Made by a program: the position numbers and the translations under genes
Source: Frateuria_A yonginensis
GTDB lineage: Bacteria; Pseudomonadota; Gammaproteobacteria; Xanthomonadales; Rhodanobacteraceae
Reading direction: 5' to 3'
NCBI RefSeq assembly: GCF_037137055.1
Contig: NZ_JBBBNY010000003.1
Location: forward strand, 1-64,000
DNA length: 64,000 nucleotides
Part shown: one piece after another, positions 61,631 through 64,000 of the stretch
How positions within the stretch are numbered: position 1 is the first letter of the stretch
Layout of the letters: every line of letters starts with the position of its first letter
The notes under the pieces: generated by a model
What the model saw: the letters and a program-made list of their open reading frames with translations, nothing else
Told to the model about the DNA's origin: nothing
The model's database searches: none

Positions 61631-63156
61631 GCCTCGCCTCCGCGCGGCCGCGCCGAACCCGGTTGCGGATAGGGAAAGAGCCTGACCAGCGGCACCGACA
61701 GGCCGTCGTCGCCCACCACCCGGCAGTGCGTGCGATCGAGCTGGCGCGGGTCCTCCACGCCGCAGCTGTGCGCGATGATGCCGACCTCGTGCATCAGGTT
61801 GCGCGCGTAGTGGTAGACCTTCTCGGCCTTGTCGGTCACCACCAGGCCACGCTGCAGCCTGGGGTTCTGCGTGGTGATGCCGGTCGGGCAGGTGTTGCGG
61901 TTGCATTGCAGCGACTGGATGCAGCCCAGCGCCAGCATGAATCCTCGCGCCGAATTGACGAAGTCGGCGCCCATCGAAAGGGCCCAGGCCACATCGTAGG
62001 CGGTGATGCACTTGCCCGAGCAGATCACCTTGATGCGCTCGCGCAGACCCTTGGCGATCAGCGTGTCGACCAGCGCCGGCAGCGCCTCGTGCAGTGGCAG
62101 GCCCATGCCTTCCATCAGCGTCTGGGGCGCCGCGCCGGTGCCGCCCTCGGAGCCGTCGACGATGATGAAGTCCGGCGCGCTCTCGATGCCGCGCCGCCAT
62201 ACCTCGTCGCAGAGGTCGCCGATCCAGTCCGCGTTGCCGAGCACCGCCTTGAAGCCGGTGGGCTTGCCGCCGACCTCGCGCACGTGCGCGATGGCGTCGA
62301 GCAGTTGCGGCACGTTGGCGATGTCCAGGTGGCGGTTGGGGCTCTGCGAGTCCTCGCCGACCGGAATGCCGCGGATACCGGCGATCTCGGGCGTGACCTT
62401 GGCGCCCGGCAGCAGGCCGCCCATGCCGGGCTTGGCGCCCTGTCCCAGCTTGATGCTGACCATCTTCACCTGCGCGTGCGCGCAGATCGCGCGCAGCCGG
62501 TCGTCGTCCAGCCGGCCATCGCTGGTGCGCACCCCGTACTTGGCGGTGCCGATCTCGAACACCAGGTCGCAGCCGCCTTCCAGGTGGTACGGCGCCAGTC
62601 CGCCCTCACCCGTATCGAGCCAGATCCCGGCCTTGGCCGCACCATGGGACAGCGCGCGCACCGCCGGCGCCGACAGCGCCCCGAAACTCATCGCCGAGAT
62701 GTTGAAGAACGCCGTGTGGTCGTAGGGCTCGCGCGCGTACGGCCCGATCCGCACCGGCCTGGGCGGCGCGTGCTGGCCGTCCAGCGCAGGGAACGGCGCG
62801 TTGACGAAGAACGGCACGCCCTCGGCGGACAGGTCGCGGGTGCTGCCGAAGCCGACCGTGGTGTCGGCGTTCTTGGCCGCGCGGTACACCCACACGCGCT
62901 GCGCCCGGTTGAACGGCAGCTCCTCGCGGTCGCTGGCGAACAGATACTGCCGGAAGAACTCGCCCAGTCGCAGGAAGCCGTAGCGGAAGTGCCCGATGAC
63001 CGGGAAGTTGCGCAGCACTGCATTGCCGGTCTGGTAGCGGTCGCCGATCCACACGGCCACCACCATCACGGCCGCCAGCACCAGCGCCAGCATGAACAGC
63101 GCCGTGAGCGTCTGGACCAGCACGATCAGCCAGTGCGAGAAGCCTTCCGATGCCAT
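61627..63156 (-). CDS. FMN-binding glutamate-synthase-family membrane protein
   Basis: A 509-aa protein. Two N-terminal hydrophobic segments (about 8-37) suggest membrane attachment. The rest is the FMN/[3Fe-4S] domain of the large glutamate synthase subunit: AMSFGALSAPAVRALSHGA, GEGGLAPYHLEGG, KLGQGAKPGMGGLLPGAKV, IVDGSEGGTGAAP and CIQSLQCNRNTCPTGITTQ (cluster Cys). It lacks the amidotransferase domain, so it is probably not a normal GOGAT; the family role is unclear. Confidence 0.87.
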   Translation of the reverse strand: MASEGFSHWLIVLVQTLTALFMLALVLAAVMVVAVWIGDRYQTGNAVLRNFPVIGHFRYGFLRLGEFFRQYLFASDREELPFNRAQRVWVYRAAKNADTTVGFGSTRDLSAEGVPFFVNAPFPALDGQHAPPRPVRIGPYAREPYDHTAFFNISAMSFGALSAPAVRALSHGAAKAGIWLDTGEGGLAPYHLEGGCDLVFEIGTAKYGVRTSDGRLDDDRLRAICAHAQVKMVSIKLGQGAKPGMGGLLPGAKVTPEIAGIRGIPVGEDSQSPNRHLDIANVPQLLDAIAHVREVGGKPTGFKAVLGNADWIGDLCDEVWRRGIESAPDFIIVDGSEGGTGAAPQTLMEGMGLPLHEALPALVDTLIAKGLRERIKVICSGKCITAYDVAWALSMGADFVNSARGFMLALGCIQSLQCNRNTCPTGITTQNPRLQRGLVVTDKAEKVYHYARNLMHEVGIIAHSCGVEDPRQLDRTHCRVVGDDGLSVPLVRLFPYPQPGSARPRGGEA

Positions 63157-63231
63157 CGACCGCCCCCCGGATGTGGAGTGGCAAGCCTAGCCCAACGACG
63201 CAGCCGATGGACCCGCGACGCCTGGTAGAGG

Positions 63232-64000
63232 CTAGAGCTCGACCTCGAGGTGGCCGGCGGCGCGCACCGCCTTGGCACGCGCGGCCTCGACCGTGGCGTC
63301 CCGCGCCAGCGTCACCGCCATGCGCCGGCGTCCCTTCACCTCGGGCTTGCCGAAGATGCGCAGTTGCGTGTCCGGCTCGGCCAGCGCCTCGGCCACGCCG
63401 TGGTAGCGCGGCGCACGCCCTTCGCCCTCGACCAGCACCGCGCAGGAGGCGGACGGCCCGAGCTGGCGGATCGCCGGAATCGGCAGGCCCAGGATGGCGC
63501 GCGCGTGCAGCGCGAACTCGGAAAGCTCCTGCGACACCAGCGTGACCAGCCCGGTGTCGTGCGGGCGCGGGCTGACCTCGGAGAAGATCACCGCGTCGCC
63601 CTTGACGAAGAACTCCACGCCGAATACGCCCCAGCCGCCGAGCGCCGCGGTGATCGCGGCGGCCTGGCGCTGCGCCTCGGCCAGTGCCGCCTCGCCCATC
63701 GGCTGCGGCTGCCAGGATTCGCGGTAATCGCCGCGCTCCTGGCGATGGCCGATCGGCAGGCAGAAGCTGGTGCCGTCGCGGTGGCGCACGGTGAGCAAAG
63801 TGATCTCGTAGTCGAAGTCGACAAAACCCTCGACGATGACCCGCCCCTGCCCGGCGCGCCCGCCCGATTGCGCGTAGGTCCACGCCTGCGCGAGTTCGGA
63901 AGCATCGCGTACGGTGCTCTGGCCCTTGCCCGAGGAACTCATCACCGGCTTGACCACGAACGGGTAGCCGACCGCCGCGGCGGCGGCGCGGTACTCCGCC
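63232..64000 (-). CDS. purT: Formate-dependent GAR transformylase PurT, 3' part
   Basis: An ATP-grasp protein truncated by the right edge; at least 256 C-terminal residues are visible. PFVVKPVMSSSGKGQSTV is the ATP-binding glycine-rich loop, and GVEFFVKGDAVIFSEVSPRPHDTGLVTLVSQ the metal-binding part. It makes formyl-GAR from GAR, formate and ATP. The reading frame stays open to 64000 and the start lies beyond it. It adds to purE/purK at 15.2-16.9 kb, but far apart and not in one operon. Confidence 0.93.
   Translation of the reverse strand, partial: AEYRAAAAAVGYPFVVKPVMSSSGKGQSTVRDASELAQAWTYAQSGGRAGQGRVIVEGFVDFDYEITLLTVRHRDGTSFCLPIGHRQERGDYRESWQPQPMGEAALAEAQRQAAAITAALGGWGVFGVEFFVKGDAVIFSEVSPRPHDTGLVTLVSQELSEFALHARAILGLPIPAIRQLGPSASCAVLVEGEGRAPRYHGVAEALAEPDTQLRIFGKPEVKGRRRMAVTLARDATVEAARAKAVRAAGHLEVEL

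Overview
The window is a GC-rich (roughly 68-70% by eye) chromosomal segment of a gammaproteobacterium of the Xanthomonas/Lysobacter group, most likely Rhodanobacteraceae (Dyella, Luteibacter, Rhodanobacter, Frateuria). The call rests on the Oar-like TonB-dependent receptor, YajQ, a DUF1631 protein, RlmKL, SelO, an EgtB/EgtD pair, REP-type palindromes and xanthomonad-like IS481 and IS21 elements. Most of it is ordinary core genome with short intergenic gaps, many 4-nt start/stop overlaps and few regulators.

Layout. 1-1600 is accessory: the end of an integron cassette array (attC site, a Tsi6-like immunity cassette, the start of another exported cassette protein), then a gene-poor stretch with a striking in-frame 21-bp repeat running into a frameshifted conserved gene. 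1.8-10.3 kb: LprI-like secreted protein, tRNA-Val, uvrB, a FimT/GspH pseudopilin, tRNA-Asn, ppnN and a large TonB-dependent receptor. 10.5-17.2 kb: a two-domain acyltransferase, a MarC protein, an SDR gene coupled to grxD, sodB, purE-purK and a Trm112-like protein. 17.3-31.4 kb: DUF1631 protein, oxidoreductases, yajQ, an OsmC protein, a diguanylate cyclase, a NERD-helicase, a frameshifted S10 peptidase, a Rieske oxygenase and an amino-acid permease.

31.4-38.1 kb is a nested mobile region. An IS481-family element (6-bp target duplication CCTAGC) is split by an IS21-family element (6-bp target duplication CATGAC, ends beginning TGC and sharing ATTCCGG). The IS21-type element carries, besides istA/istB, about 3 kb of passenger DNA: a secreted RHS-core protein with a JAMM-like C-terminal domain, an exported putative immunity protein overlapping it by 4 nt, an unknown 361-aa protein, and a divergent small DNA-binding-like protein. 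This is the most interesting part of the window.

38.1-64 kb: a LysR regulator with a LysE exporter and FMN reductase; a glycosyltransferase/outer-membrane protein pair resembling a minimal exopolysaccharide system behind a structured leader; trxC; selO; rRNA modification genes (rsuA, rsmC, rlmKL); the two-gene ergothioneine locus egtB-egtD; chrA; an AmpD-like amidase; tesB; bpt; an FMN-binding glutamate-synthase-like protein; and the 3' part of purT, cut by the right edge. Translations were compared with families from memory, so names given without a gene symbol are family-level calls.
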